Positions 20,680 through 31,561 of a stretch of 64,000 nt of DNA are shown one piece after another. The position numbers and the translations under genes are program-made. The stretch comes from Globisporangium splendens (Eukaryota; Oomycota; Peronosporomycetes; Pythiales; Pythiaceae): the NCBI GenBank assembly GCA_006386115.1, contig VFIW01000062.1, forward strand, positions 215,762-279,761. Direction: 5' to 3'. Numbering within the stretch: the stretch's first letter is position 1; every line of letters starts with the position of its first letter. The notes under the pieces are model-generated. The model ran no database searches and was not told the origin of the DNA. It saw only the letters and a list, made by a program, of their open reading frames with translations.

Positions 20680-22572
20680 ATGGTCACAAACGCAGCGCCA
20701 CCGCTCACAAGCGCGCGCGTCGTGTGCCGCAGCATCGCTGCACTCGCCGCTCTGCCGCACGTGGCCGCCGCTGTGAGCAAGCACCTCGACTACGCGACGC
20801 CGGCATATTGGAGCGTGCTACGCGCTTGCAAGCGGATCACAAAGCGCGATGCCGAAGCGAACCACCACTCGTGGCAATTGCTGTATCGCGTTTTGAGCCA
20901 CCCTGACAATGCGCGCGTGGAGATGGATCCGTACTACAAGATGCACCAGTGTAACAAGGTGCTTGTGATCGCCGTGCAAGCAAATCGATTGGATCTCGTG
21001 AAGCTGCTGAGCGCGTATTGTCCCAACGTGTTTGCTCTGAAAGCAATGGAGGAGGCAGCGCGCCGAGGCAACGTGGAGATCCTCGAGTGGTTTGCGAGCA
21101 ACCACGGAAACGCGATCTGGCACTCGAATTTTCTGCGGGTCGCGGCGGCGAATGGCCAGATCGAGGCGCTGGATTGGCTCCAGCAGCGTGTGCCACGAGA
21201 GCAAAGCGTGCTTGCGAACCCCATGTACGCTGCAGCCGCCAATGGCCAGTTCGATGTCGTGAAATGGATTGCTGGACAGGAGAATGCTCCGAATGCTGAA
21301 GACGCGTCAGTAGCATTTGCGTCTGCGATTGACGCTGGCCGTCTGGACATTGCAAAGTACCTGTACGACCGGTACGACTTAGGCTCGGACCCTACGAGGT
21401 ATCATCGCGTGCTTTTCCTGCCGATGGATCACGCAGCACAGTACGGCTATCTCGACGTCATGCAGTGGCTTCACGAGATTGGTATCGACGAAGGCTCTGA
21501 AACGGCCATGGACAATGCTGCAACGAACGGGTATCTACCGATTCTCCAGTGGTTGCATGTGACCTACAGAGACGGCGCGACGTCGGATGCCATGGATAAG
21601 GCTGCTGCAAACGGCCACCTTCACGTCGTGCAGTGGCTTCACGCCAATCGATCGGAAGGTTGCACCAGCGACGCATTGGACGAAGCGGCAGCGAATGGCC
21701 ACATGCATGTCGTGCGATGGCTGCACGCGAATCGAAGAGAAGGATGCACACGGAACGCAATGGATGGCGCGGCCATGAACGGCCACTTGGAGATCGTGCA
21801 GTGGCTTCATGTGAACCGAAGTGAAGGCTGCACGAGTCGAGCGATGGATGGTGCTGCAACGTATGGACACTTGGAACTGGTCAAATGGCTTCATGAGAAC
21901 CGAAGCGAAGGGTGCACCTATCTTGCGATGAACGGAGCAGCCTTGAATGGACATTTCGACGTGATCCAATGGCTTCACACGTTCCGTCATGCCGACGTTC
22001 GAATGTCCCGAGCCATCGACAATGCCGCGAAGGGAGGGTACCTACACATCATCAAGTGGCTACATGAAGTTCGTCAGGAGCGGTGCTCGACGAATGCGAT
22101 GGACTGGGCGGCTGGGTGTGGTCACTTTGACATCGTCCAGTGGCTGCACGCCAACCGATCCGAGGGAAGTTCGACAGAAGCGATGGACAATGCTGCGCGG
22201 TATGGCCACTTTGAAATCGTCAAATGGCTGCACACAAATCGCCACGAAGGTTGTACGCCCGAAGCCATGGACAATGCCAAGTCAGTGGAGATTCTGCGGT
22301 GGCTGCACGAAAACCGGCGCGAAGGCTGCACGACCGACGCGATGGACAACTCCATGGAGACAGAAAGCTTTGAAAAGTTGCTGTTCTTGAAAGCGAATCG
22401 CAGCGAAGGCTGTTCGCCCACGGGTCCGTCGAAAGCTGCGTGCAGTGAGTCTTTGGAGGTTGTCCTCTGGGCGTATGAGAATTACCGCCATGAAGCTGAC
22501 ATTCCGAGCCTGCGTCAAAGCTGGGGCGATCGCGAGTACTTGATGGCAGTGTTCGACACGATGGGTCTGTAG
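20680..22572 (+). CDS. Ankyrin repeat protein, same family
   Basis: Start at ATG 20680 (MVTNAAPPLTSARVVCR), which places LTSAxVVCR as in the paralogues; the in-frame ATG 20617 would add 21 residues. 630 residues, single exon. Cap AAVSKHLDYATPAYWSVLRAC, then MYAAAANGQFDVVKW and many 28-residue units (WLHANRSEGCT, AMDGAAMNGHLEIVQ). The shortened unit is AMDNAKSVEILRWLHENRREGC, followed by LFLKANRSEGCS and a cap ending VFDTMGL. More complete and less decayed than the neighbours, with no indels seen. Confidence 0.9.
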   Translation: MVTNAAPPLTSARVVCRSIAALAALPHVAAAVSKHLDYATPAYWSVLRACKRITKRDAEANHHSWQLLYRVLSHPDNARVEMDPYYKMHQCNKVLVIAVQANRLDLVKLLSAYCPNVFALKAMEEAARRGNVEILEWFASNHGNAIWHSNFLRVAAANGQIEALDWLQQRVPREQSVLANPMYAAAANGQFDVVKWIAGQENAPNAEDASVAFASAIDAGRLDIAKYLYDRYDLGSDPTRYHRVLFLPMDHAAQYGYLDVMQWLHEIGIDEGSETAMDNAATNGYLPILQWLHVTYRDGATSDAMDKAAANGHLHVVQWLHANRSEGCTSDALDEAAANGHMHVVRWLHANRREGCTRNAMDGAAMNGHLEIVQWLHVNRSEGCTSRAMDGAATYGHLELVKWLHENRSEGCTYLAMNGAALNGHFDVIQWLHTFRHADVRMSRAIDNAAKGGYLHIIKWLHEVRQERCSTNAMDWAAGCGHFDIVQWLHANRSEGSSTEAMDNAARYGHFEIVKWLHTNRHEGCTPEAMDNAKSVEILRWLHENRREGCTTDAMDNSMETESFEKLLFLKANRSEGCSPTGPSKAACSESLEVVLWAYENYRHEADIPSLRQSWGDREYLMAVFDTMGL

Positions 22573-22837
22573 GTTGGACTAACGGTCGGAGACGAAAGAC
22601 TTTTTTGTTCACGCTTGGTGTTTACAGTTGCTTTCTTTTTTATTGCTTACGAGTATTCAAATCAAGAAGAGCCACATGCATAACTAAGGACGATTCGAGA
22701 TGTTTGTGGGAAAAACTGCGAATCCAAACTAACACTGCTGCCAGGGGAAAAACAGTTTTGAGTTGTTGCCATTGAGTTATTACGAAAATCTACTTCAATA
22801 CCAACGAAATCAGCTGCTTAGCGCCTTGGACTCAAAT

Positions 22838-23788
22838 TTACAGGACGGAGAGCTGGCACTTTTCGTAGCACGAGTTGCCGAATTGCTTGGCGAGCTCCGT
22901 CGACAAGACCTTGTTGAGGACCGACTTGACGACCTTCTGAGTGACGTCGATGACCGTCTTGTACGCGCTGCCCATCTTGTTCACCTTGTCGACCGTGAAG
23001 TCGACCAATGCGTCCAAGATCGAGTTGAAGAGACCGCCCTTGTTGGTGAACACGATGTCCAACTGCGTGATCTTGTCCCAGCCGAGCGACACATCGAGAA
23101 TCTGCGCGCTCGTGAAACGCTGCAAGATGCGGGTGAGGAGAGGAGCAAACTGCTGGCTCACCGAGGCGGCCAAGATGTCAGTGATCGTCACGTCGGTGCA
23201 GACCGACTTGGCGACGCCTGGAGCGCAGCCAACGAGGTTGAGCTGCACGTTCGCGGCGGCGGTCGGCTTGACCATCGCGAGCTTGATGTTGACATCGAAC
23301 ACGGCAGGAGGGCACGTAAAAGGTTTATGGATGGCGTCGGTCCAGCAGATGCTGTACCACTTGAGGTCCAGCTGCTGGATCGTGACCTTGAGGCTAATGT
23401 CGAGACCAACAGTGCCGTTGAAGCCGGCCGCGAGGGCGAGGCTGTTGGCCGAGGTCACGTTCAAGTGCTGCACTACGATGTTCGGGACGCCGTTGATCTT
23501 GATGCTGTTGATGTGTGGGATCAGGTCGAACTTGAGGTTGAGCAAGTTGAACGGGATGGTCGACACGTTGGTGTCGTTCACGAGGATCGGGTCCGGGATG
23601 CTGGTCGTCAGGAGTCCCGACTTCATCGCGATGTCGATCACCGAGTTGAGCGACGTGATGTCTGCCGTCTTGGTCGTGAAGTCGACCGCCACGCATGGCG
23701 GCTTGGTCGCGGTCGAGTTCTGGGCCTGGACGCCGACCAGCGCGCACGCGGCGGCAGCGAGCGCCGTGAAGATGCTGAACTTGGCCAT
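22838..23788 (-). CDS. Secreted protein of unknown function, paralogue 1
   Basis: Start at ATG 23788 (MAKFSIFTALAAAACALVGVQA), which gives a clear signal peptide; an upstream in-frame ATG at 23851 would put 21 residues before it. About 316 residues, single exon. The mature part starts with PPCVAVDFTTKTADITSLNS and has few, well-spaced Cys (ICW, TCPP, GCAP, VCTD, SCYEKC), many NxS/T sites, and alternating hydrophobic beta-strand-like segments. The organisation (LNSVIDIAMKSGLL, FNLLNLKFDL) recalls lipid-binding TULIP/BPI-type domains, but only weakly. Paralogous to 26957-27871. A TCATTCT initiator-like motif stands at 23838-23844 on the minus strand. The long plus-strand frames over this gene are shadows. 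Confidence 0.8.
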   Translation of the reverse strand: MAKFSIFTALAAAACALVGVQAQNSTATKPPCVAVDFTTKTADITSLNSVIDIAMKSGLLTTSIPDPILVNDTNVSTIPFNLLNLKFDLIPHINSIKINGVPNIVVQHLNVTSANSLALAAGFNGTVGLDISLKVTIQQLDLKWYSICWTDAIHKPFTCPPAVFDVNIKLAMVKPTAAANVQLNLVGCAPGVAKSVCTDVTITDILAASVSQQFAPLLTRILQRFTSAQILDVSLGWDKITQLDIVFTNKGGLFNSILDALVDFTVDKVNKMGSAYKTVIDVTQKVVKSVLNKVLSTELAKQFGNSCYEKCQLSVL

Positions 23789-23837
23789 CGTGGTCAACGA
23801 AACCCAGCCGGTACTTGGCAGCGAGCGAGGGATTTGG

Positions 23838-23844
23838 AGAATGA
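23838..23844 (-). promoter_or_regulatory. Oomycete-type initiator, TCATTCT
   Basis: On the minus strand CCTCATTCTCCAAATC lies about 50 bases before ATG 23788. It is nearly the same block as before the thioesterase gene (CCTCATTCTTCAAAAC) and fits the YCAYTYY consensus. Confidence 0.5.
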
Positions 23845-23944
23845 GGAGCACTTGGATCGGCTCGTCCCGGCGTCCCTATTGCCAACAGTACTCGGCGAGT
23901 GGGTAGGTGCCCTTCCTGGTTCTTGTCGTGCGTAATAGCGCGTC

Positions 23945-26900
23945 GTTTTTGCATGATGTGCGGTCACATGTCGCAGCAAAATCGCAGCACACCTTTGATA
24001 CAAAGTTGACATCTTTGTACCCGACTGGTGGCCACAGGATCCGAACGAGAGACGGGGATGGAAGATGGGTGGAGAATAGAAAGGGCAGACATGATTATAC
24101 GCAGTGTGGATATGCGTCGGATGAATACTTTTACACTGGATACGAGTATAATTTGTGATTGTTATACATCAAAAGTATACTCAACGTGTATAGAGATACA
24201 ATTATTGTATGTAGAGATAAACACGATCTTTCGACGCCCAAACCTCAGATCGACGGCGAAGTTCAGCTTTTGTCCGTATTGGGAGGAAACCACAGCACTC
24301 GCCTGCCTGTGTTGAATTCGAATGTTCCGCTTGCCTTTGGCACTTGAGACTTTGGTCTCGTGGCTGCTGCTTCGAAAGAACCCCAGGAGGATACACAAAG
24401 TGACTCGATGGCCATGCGGCTCGCAAATGTGCTGCTGCTCCAAGTTCTATTCGAACGTGTCCCATGGATGACCCCTCAATGGTTGACCTGATGACGAGAG
24501 AAGGTGAGCGGCGCGGTTTATGACTTCGCGATGGCACGATGTGATCAACAAATCTCCACCTCATCTCTATAGAATTGGGTGATACGCGCTGTCAGCTTGG
24601 GCAAGTGACCTTCAGAAGATCATTTCCGATCCATTCGCTCTTTTGCTGGCATCAATATTTGCTGCGTTTCTGCAAACGAGGATGGCTTTCGAACGCCCCA
24701 AAACAAATTAACTGATCGGGGTCCTGCGGTAGGATGTCAGATACCAAGTTGAACCATGTATGACACCTACTTTAGTATGTGTAGGACGCCACAAATGAAG
24801 AGCTTCCTGGGCATCTGGATTCGTTTTTATGCAGCTAGTGTCAAGGAAGCCCAGACTTTCTTGATGGAACGGGAATCTTTGTCGTAGAGGACTTCAAGTT
24901 TGATTCGAATTCTGTAAATGCGGCACATCGAGCAGTTTGATGAAATCCTCAATAGCTTGGATACAATCGCACTTTATACAGACAGTGAAGTGCCGCATAA
25001 TCAAGAGGAATTTTGTGATTTTATGCCCTGCTCCATTCCTTTTGGCCCACTCTTCAGCAGCAGCATTTGAGACCGTGATCGTCCTTCTTTCAACGATTAC
25101 TGTGGCTCCCGCAGGAGCCTGTCGCATCCGATCGGAATCATCCCACTGTCGAGTTTTCTGAGAACTGACGCACATCAGGAGAAATTATCAGTGGTCTTAT
25201 TCAATAACCAAGATTAGACTGAAAGTGTAAATATCGGTTATTAGGTTTTCGTGAGCAAAGCTTATATTTTAGCAGTAAGGTGCGCTTGAGATCGACCTTC
25301 CAAGTAAAAACCTACATCATGAAAAAAGGTTCTTATATTCAAACCGCGTGATGCGAATCTAACCCATACATTCGGTTTATCCTCTTCCAGTCAAGAGACG
25401 AGCTCCAGATGAGAGCCACAGCAACTTCCAACCAAGCTTGTTCTCTTCGTTAACGATCGCCATCCGTCAGTGTCCTTGTCTCCGCTCGCCCCAAGCTGGA
25501 ATGCATGGCTTCCTCTCTTGAGAAGCTAGGCTGGTCGCATGGCATAGGCTTTAAACCGCATGGGTATCTCTCCACAGAGACTGCAATGCAGTTGAGTCGA
25601 TGTATTATCATTGTGTTAGCACGCGATGCGAGTCTGCGAGAAGCACGATATTAATATGCAGGTTGTGGTAATGGCCGATGAGAAGGAGGGCATCTGTGTT
25701 ATACAGTTGGCAGTTGAGGTCGCCCACATTGGACCGCCGAGAGCGAGATCTTGCTCTTGATTGCGATGGTCATTTTCTTGTGAAATGGCAATCGTGGCCG
25801 GAAGTCTTGTGGTCACTCGGTGCTCTTGCGCCATCATAGCACCGAGTGTTTCTTTCTTTCGAAATACGTGAGTCCGTGACGATTTTGCAATGAAATTGAA
25901 TGCTATTTTGTTTTACTGCACTTGTTGAGCATCCCCAACCGCTGTCGCGGAGATACAGTACACTGCTGTCCACGAAATGCATTGCGCATGCTACGCGCTG
26001 GTCGTCAACGCACAGAATGGGGAGTGAAGCGTGACCGCGAATGACGCCACAAAAGCCACGTCAAAATGCGATTGGTCTCATCGATTTGACACTCTACCGA
26101 GACGCCACTCTACAAGCAGAAGAACTCGAAATGGCTCAAGATGACCGGCGGCATCGGTGTGTGACGCTCACAGTCGAGATCGCACCAATTCGATTGGTCA
26201 AGATGCCAATGGCGCTGCTGGAGCTGGTCCACTTCCGCGACTGTGATCCTGGTGAGGAGAATCTGTTTCTCGTTGGAATCATCAAGTTTGTCAGTTGGTT
26301 GTGTTATGGCGTTCACATGTGAGAAATGCGTCAGATAGGCAAGTGCTAAGGGGCGCTCCACTCTTCCGTGCTTTGTAATTTAGCCGTGGTCACAATGTGT
26401 ACCCATTTCATCGGTTCGAATGCAACCTCCATCAACCGATCATTGGACAGAATTAAGAATTTTCGCATTAAATCCTATTTTCCGCCAATCAAATACGCCA
26501 ACCGAGATCTTCACTTCAACTTCAACATGCGAAATAAAACGCACCCATCGATGACATGCATCAAGCTCTGGAGAGCAGCAAAACAGCATGGCAGTGAGTT
26601 GGTACGTTTAGAAAATTGACAAGCGTGCATTGGTGTCTTGCTCCGTCGCCTCGCGGTGCGTGTGTCTATGCCGCCGGTGTATGTAGATCTGCATTCTGGT
26701 TCCTATATTCACTATCCGCCAACAAAATGCAAGCGATGCTAAAGCTCTGCAGTTGACGAAATCGGCACCTGCGCGCTCAAGTAGATGCACAAGAGACTCA
26801 GCAACTCAGAAATGCCGTTTTTAAGTTTGATAGACAAAAGTCATAATTGGGACTGCATCTACCCAACCACTACATTAGACGATACCACATATCTGCCTAA

Positions 26901-26956
26901 CACGAATTGATTCAGTTGGCGTCTTTGGTACGCAACGAACGTTTCATCTCGCAAAC
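23945..26956. other. Intergenic, 3 kb without a recognised gene
   Basis: Only short open frames occur on either strand (none with a recognisable motif; for example 26041-26322 plus, 93 codons). No repeats or RNA genes were recognised by eye. Confidence 0.5.
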
Positions 26957-27871
26957 TTACGCGTCGTAGCACGTCATGCCGAATTGCGCCGCAAGCGACG
27001 TCGACAATACCTTGTTGACGAGTGACTTGATCACCTTTTGGAGGACATCGACGACCGTCGTGTACGCATCGCCCTTCTTGTTCACGTTGGACACGGTGAA
27101 GTCAACCAGCGCGTTCACGATCGCGTTGAGGAACGCGCTCGAGTTGGTAAAGATGATGTCCAATTGCGTGATCGAGTCCCAGCCAATTTGAATGTCCAGC
27201 ATCTGTACGTTCGTGAAACGTCTCAAAAGGCGCGCGAGAAGCGACTCGAACGCATTGGACAGCGCAGCAACGAGGATGTCCGTGACGGTCACGTCCTTGC
27301 ACACGGTCGTCGAGACGCCAGTAGCGCACCCAACCATGTCCAACTGCATGTCTGCCGCGAGGGTGGGCTTGACCATCGCGAGCGTCACATTGACATCGAT
27401 CTCGAGTGGAGGGCACGTCACTGGGTGCAGCAGACTGGTCCAGCAAATGCTGTACCATTTCAGGTCGAGCTGCTGGATTGAGACCTTGAAGGTCGCGTCG
27501 AGCGTGACGGTGCCGTTGAAGTCCGCAGCGAGGGTGACACTATCGGCCGATGACACGTTCAAGTGCTGTGGCAAGATCGTAGGGACTCCACCCAGGCTGA
27601 TGCTCGTGATGTGCGGAGTCATGTTGAAGTTCAGGTTGAGCAACTTGAACGGCACGACCGAGACGTTCACATCGCTGACAACAATGGGGTCTGGGATGCT
27701 CGTCTTTAATAAGCCAGAGTTAATGGCGATGTCGATCACCGCGTTGAGCGACTTGATGTCGGTCGTCTTGGTAGTGAAGTCGACAGCAGCACAAGGAGGA
27801 TTGGTCGTTTGCGCATGGACGCCAAATGCAACCATCACAGCCGCGGTAGCGTAAATGAAGAACTTAGTCAT
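26957..27871 (-). CDS. Secreted protein of unknown function, paralogue 2
   Basis: 304 residues, single exon, start ATG 27871 (MTKFFIYATAAVMVAFGVHAQ, a signal peptide). Mature start NPPCAAVDFTTKTTDIKSLN. Close to paralogue 1 over the whole length: SGLLKTSIPDPIVV, QQLDLKWYSICWTS, GWDSITQLDIIFTN, ALVDFTVSNVNKKGDAY. The Cys positions match. The C-terminus ends TCYDA where paralogue 1 ends SCYEKCQLSVL. Both genes lie on the same strand 3.2 kb apart, so a tandem duplication is likely. Acts outside the cell by inference. Function unknown. Confidence 0.85.
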   Translation of the reverse strand: MTKFFIYATAAVMVAFGVHAQTTNPPCAAVDFTTKTTDIKSLNAVIDIAINSGLLKTSIPDPIVVSDVNVSVVPFKLLNLNFNMTPHITSISLGGVPTILPQHLNVSSADSVTLAADFNGTVTLDATFKVSIQQLDLKWYSICWTSLLHPVTCPPLEIDVNVTLAMVKPTLAADMQLDMVGCATGVSTTVCKDVTVTDILVAALSNAFESLLARLLRRFTNVQMLDIQIGWDSITQLDIIFTNSSAFLNAIVNALVDFTVSNVNKKGDAYTTVVDVLQKVIKSLVNKVLSTSLAAQFGMTCYDA

Positions 27872-27879
27872 GGCGCTGG

Positions 27880-28985
27880 GAACTGCCTAGAGACTTGAGG
27901 AGAAGCGCGAAAGTTAGACAATGAGCAAGTCAGAGATTCAGCGACGCCTCGGGTGTTCAGCTCCAGCAACCTCCGCTCCAGTCGCTGATGCTTGCCAGAT
28001 CTATCATTCTATACCCTGCGTCGAAAGTCAGGGGCATCAGGCGCTTGGCTTGTAATACTGCTGGTCGGTTGCATTACGATTCGAGTGTCGCATGCAGCCA
28101 TTGCGGATCATTTCTTGATCTGGTTGACCATCATGATGCTGAAAATGCGGCAGTGGTGAGGCGAAGTCTTGCAGGATTACAGAATGGGGTGAGAAGGATC
28201 GAGCAGGAGCGGGCACATCAAGAAATGCGTTTCTCTCCATTCGCGTGTCAGCGGGAAGATCTGCTCTTTTCCTAGCTCCAGTCACCAGGCTTGGAATCAT
28301 TGGAGGATGACATCCCGTAGAAGTCACAGGTGTCTTCTTTCTAGACTCGAGGAACACCACAACGTAGCGATCCAACTCCATTCTTTTCCTCTTGTTAATA
28401 CACTTCATGATCAGAAAGAACCAGAAGAACTATAGAACCTTCGAAACTCGGACTGCAGGCGACGCAATTTCTGTTGCCTTGAGTAAAACCTCACGAGGAG
28501 ATTGCAAGTGACAGAGAATTTATCTCTCCCTACAAGCACGTGCACGGCTTGAATTGAATTGCTTTTTGTATGCTCAATCCTTGCTCCATGTCAAGATTGT
28601 AGGCATTTCGAGGTCAGCGCTCGTGTACAGACTTAGAAGGTCAGTTGCTGCCTTAGCTAGGATATGTTATTTGTGCCAAAGACTCACAACATCAGGATCG
28701 TAAGCGATCCGCCAGGATTCAAAATGAACACATGCCACCCATAATATATCTATTCCAAGCACGCGGTGATGGCATGACCCATCTTCCTTTCAAACCGATC
28801 GATCTTTTATTTGAAGAGTTAGCTGTGTTAGAGAGTCTTCACGAGTTTATTGGCAGCGCTCCTAGGTGGAGTTTGCAAGGAGCATTGCGATAATGTATTC
28901 CGTCCGCGGCTTGAGCTGTTGGCATGTCAGATATGTCATCACTCACGCGATTGGCAATGCTGCACCTAACATATTTTTGAGGTAC
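27880..28985. other. Intergenic, no recognised gene
   Basis: Spacer between the secreted-protein gene and the truncated LINE. Open frames are short and unlike known proteins. Confidence 0.5.
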
Positions 28986-28989
28986 AAGA

Positions 28990-31250
28990 TCCAGCACACA
29001 CGCCTGGAGCGCACGAGCAGATGCATCTGGACAAAAGTAAAAATGGGGGTGTTGCGCGATTTCACCCAAGGAGCGAAGCCAGCACGCACAGACAAGGCTG
29101 TACCAAACGAACAATATCCACAGACTCGGGTGGGAGTATCTCTGTGAAGACCTGGTGGCCACAGATGGACGCAATCTCGCGTGGAAAGACGATCTGAAGC
29201 GGCAAATGGAATCCTTGCTACCGACCCTAGACCTCGAGTGGAGATCAGACGGGTGTGTAGGTGTGTACTTTGGGAGAAAACCCGAGCTGACGATTCATCA
29301 ACTACCGGAAGAGACTCGAGCCTTCTGGCCATCCTTTCAGTGGAACGACAACCCCTGGATAATCGACAGTCAAGGCGAGCAGTATACAGTCAAAACGGTT
29401 CCTTTCCTGAAGGAATGCAATTTGGCCAGCTTCAACGTGAGACGGGAAGAAGAGCGAGTGTTCTCTCTGCGGCTACCAACCATGACGGCGATTCTCACGT
29501 TCAAACGAATGACCACCCTGCGAAAACTCGTAACCACCATCATTCTATGCTCACCGGAGAATGAAATCGATGCTTGTAACCAGCTTATTAGTCACCAGGA
29601 GCCGTGGAGCAGGGAACACACAACGACGAGAGTACAAGTGGATCAGCAACGGCATGGGAACCATCATCGCGGTGCCAGTGTCGGAGAGGAGCCACACGGA
29701 CTACATTCAGATGCAACGGCAAACAAACGGAGTTCTCTGGACAGTGACCAACTGGGCTGGGGATGCTACTTGTCAACAAGACGTTGCAATGATCGAAGAA
29801 GAAATAAAAACCACAGGGTGGACATTCAAATCGCACCCGCTCACGACGCACTGTCTGTGGCTGGTTCATGAACGTACTCCCCCAAACAGCATCCAGAAGA
29901 CAATTGACCGAGCACGAACACGGAGGCTGCACAGCAAGTTGTATCAAGGTCTCGGAGGACTTATAGACAAGCTCAACGAAGTCGCGAAAACTGATCAGTG
30001 GTACAGCCATGTGCAGTATCGGCTACCAGCAGATCTATGGAAACAACGAGGATGTCTTACGCCAAATCAGATGTGGACGACATACCGGATTTCTACGATA
30101 CAGCTCAGCCTGTTCCATCCAGGAAGGATCGAGTCTTCGGCGCGCCCAAGCAATGCCGGATGTGGGGAGACAAAAGAAACTATTTCACACATAGTCTGGA
30201 GTTGCAAGCGAGCACAAGCTGTGTGGACGGTCTTCCTCGGGGGATGGATGGGCTGAACATTGACGAAGCAAACACTCAATCTCTTCCTACCGCATGTTGC
30301 TAGTCGCACAGTCCCGCCAGGTCAACATCTTTGCTCCGGGAATTGGAAAAGCGCTTCGGGTTCATTACTCTGGAACAATCTGCAGCACTACATAAACTGT
30401 GGTTTATCGTCACTTCAAGCATCCCAGTACTGCTGTGGAGAACGAGAGTGGAAACAGTGCACGAATGTCAGCGCGTCACTATCGAAGAAAGCACCCAGCG
30501 AGTGTGGACAGCGTGTGTGATGCAAGTGCGGTCTGTAGCTCATCGGATGAGAACGCTCAAAGGAGAAAAGATCAATGCAACGTGCCTGAGCCAACTGCTC
30601 AGCGTACTGGAGAGACAAGACTTGTTGTGCCAACTGGAAGCATGGGCGACGGCGCGTCTGTATTTCGATGGAGGTGCACGCGGCAACCCAGGTCCAGGAG
30701 GCAGTGGATGGGCGCTCATCCTCCTGAATGAACGCAGTAATCAATGGGGACTCAAAGTATGCGGCTATGCGTACATGGGACCGGAGGTCACGAACAATTG
30801 GCGCGAATACAGCGCGCTGAAAGATGGTCTGGCATACAGTGCACACTGCCTTCAGTACTATGAAGTCAAACTGGAAGTCTTCGGAGACAACCAAATGATG
30901 ATTGCAGCCCAGAACGGGTTCACCTCAATACGCCAGACCGAGTTGCAGCCACTAGCAATTCGGGTAAATCAAATCATCGCCAACTTTGCGTGGATCTCCT
31001 GGAATCACACAAAACGAGAACAAAACAAAGTAGCCGATCTTCTCGCTAACATGGCAATAAACTCCAAGAGTGCGAAGATACTCACCGACGAATCGCGGGG
31101 ATATGATCAAGTTCTCCTGTCCCAAGTCGCAGCTCTACTCGACAATGATATCGGTGCCACACCGTCAAAACAAAGAAACACCTCACTCTCGGCAGTGTTA
31201 ATGAGACTCCGGAATTCTTGAACTGTATGAAGGTCATAAACAGAATTGCC
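28990..31250 (+). mobile_element. LINE family A, 5'-truncated and frameshifted
   Basis: Matches the last 40 percent of the second ORF of the full-length LINE at 53121-59437 in inverted orientation. The left boundary is approximate (similarity fades near 29.0 kb). Visible: SPKERSQHAQ-like start in broken frame, LDLEWRSDG, a zinc-type C-x5-C...H...C (SNAGCGETKETISHIVWSCKRAQ, 30150-30215), and RNase H with YFDGGARGNPGPGG (about 30660), stop at 31219-31221. The frame is broken at about 29600 and 30255. The tail ends GCCTTCTCTCTCTTT, the same pyrimidine end as the other copies. I could not find a target duplication. Confidence 0.85.
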
Positions 31251-31561
31251 TTCTCTCTCTTTCGAATGCCAGTGTTTTTCCGGTATCTCCACTGATTGGA
31301 AGAAATAGGTACCCTCACCAAAATAACCAATCAACACTCAGTATTCTACCAACTGATTATGCTTTCCGTGAATGCATAAACCTCTCTTCCCATGTCATTT
31401 CAGCAAAGTCTACAATGCATCTCTATTGGGTGAAAATAATAGATATACGTTTCTATTGGATGAAAATATCACCTCATTGTTCCTCTCTCTCTTTTCCACA
31501 GCATTCGCTCAGAAGCCATCGCATTATCAAACGGCACATCCTTCCTATCAGCTTCGCCATA

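Noticed and set aside
22763..23935. 390- and 321-codon plus-strand frames over the secreted-protein gene
   Set aside because: Low-complexity V/R/D/E composition (LVEDRLDDLLSDVDDRLV) is a codon-bias shadow. The minus frame has a signal peptide and a close paralogue.
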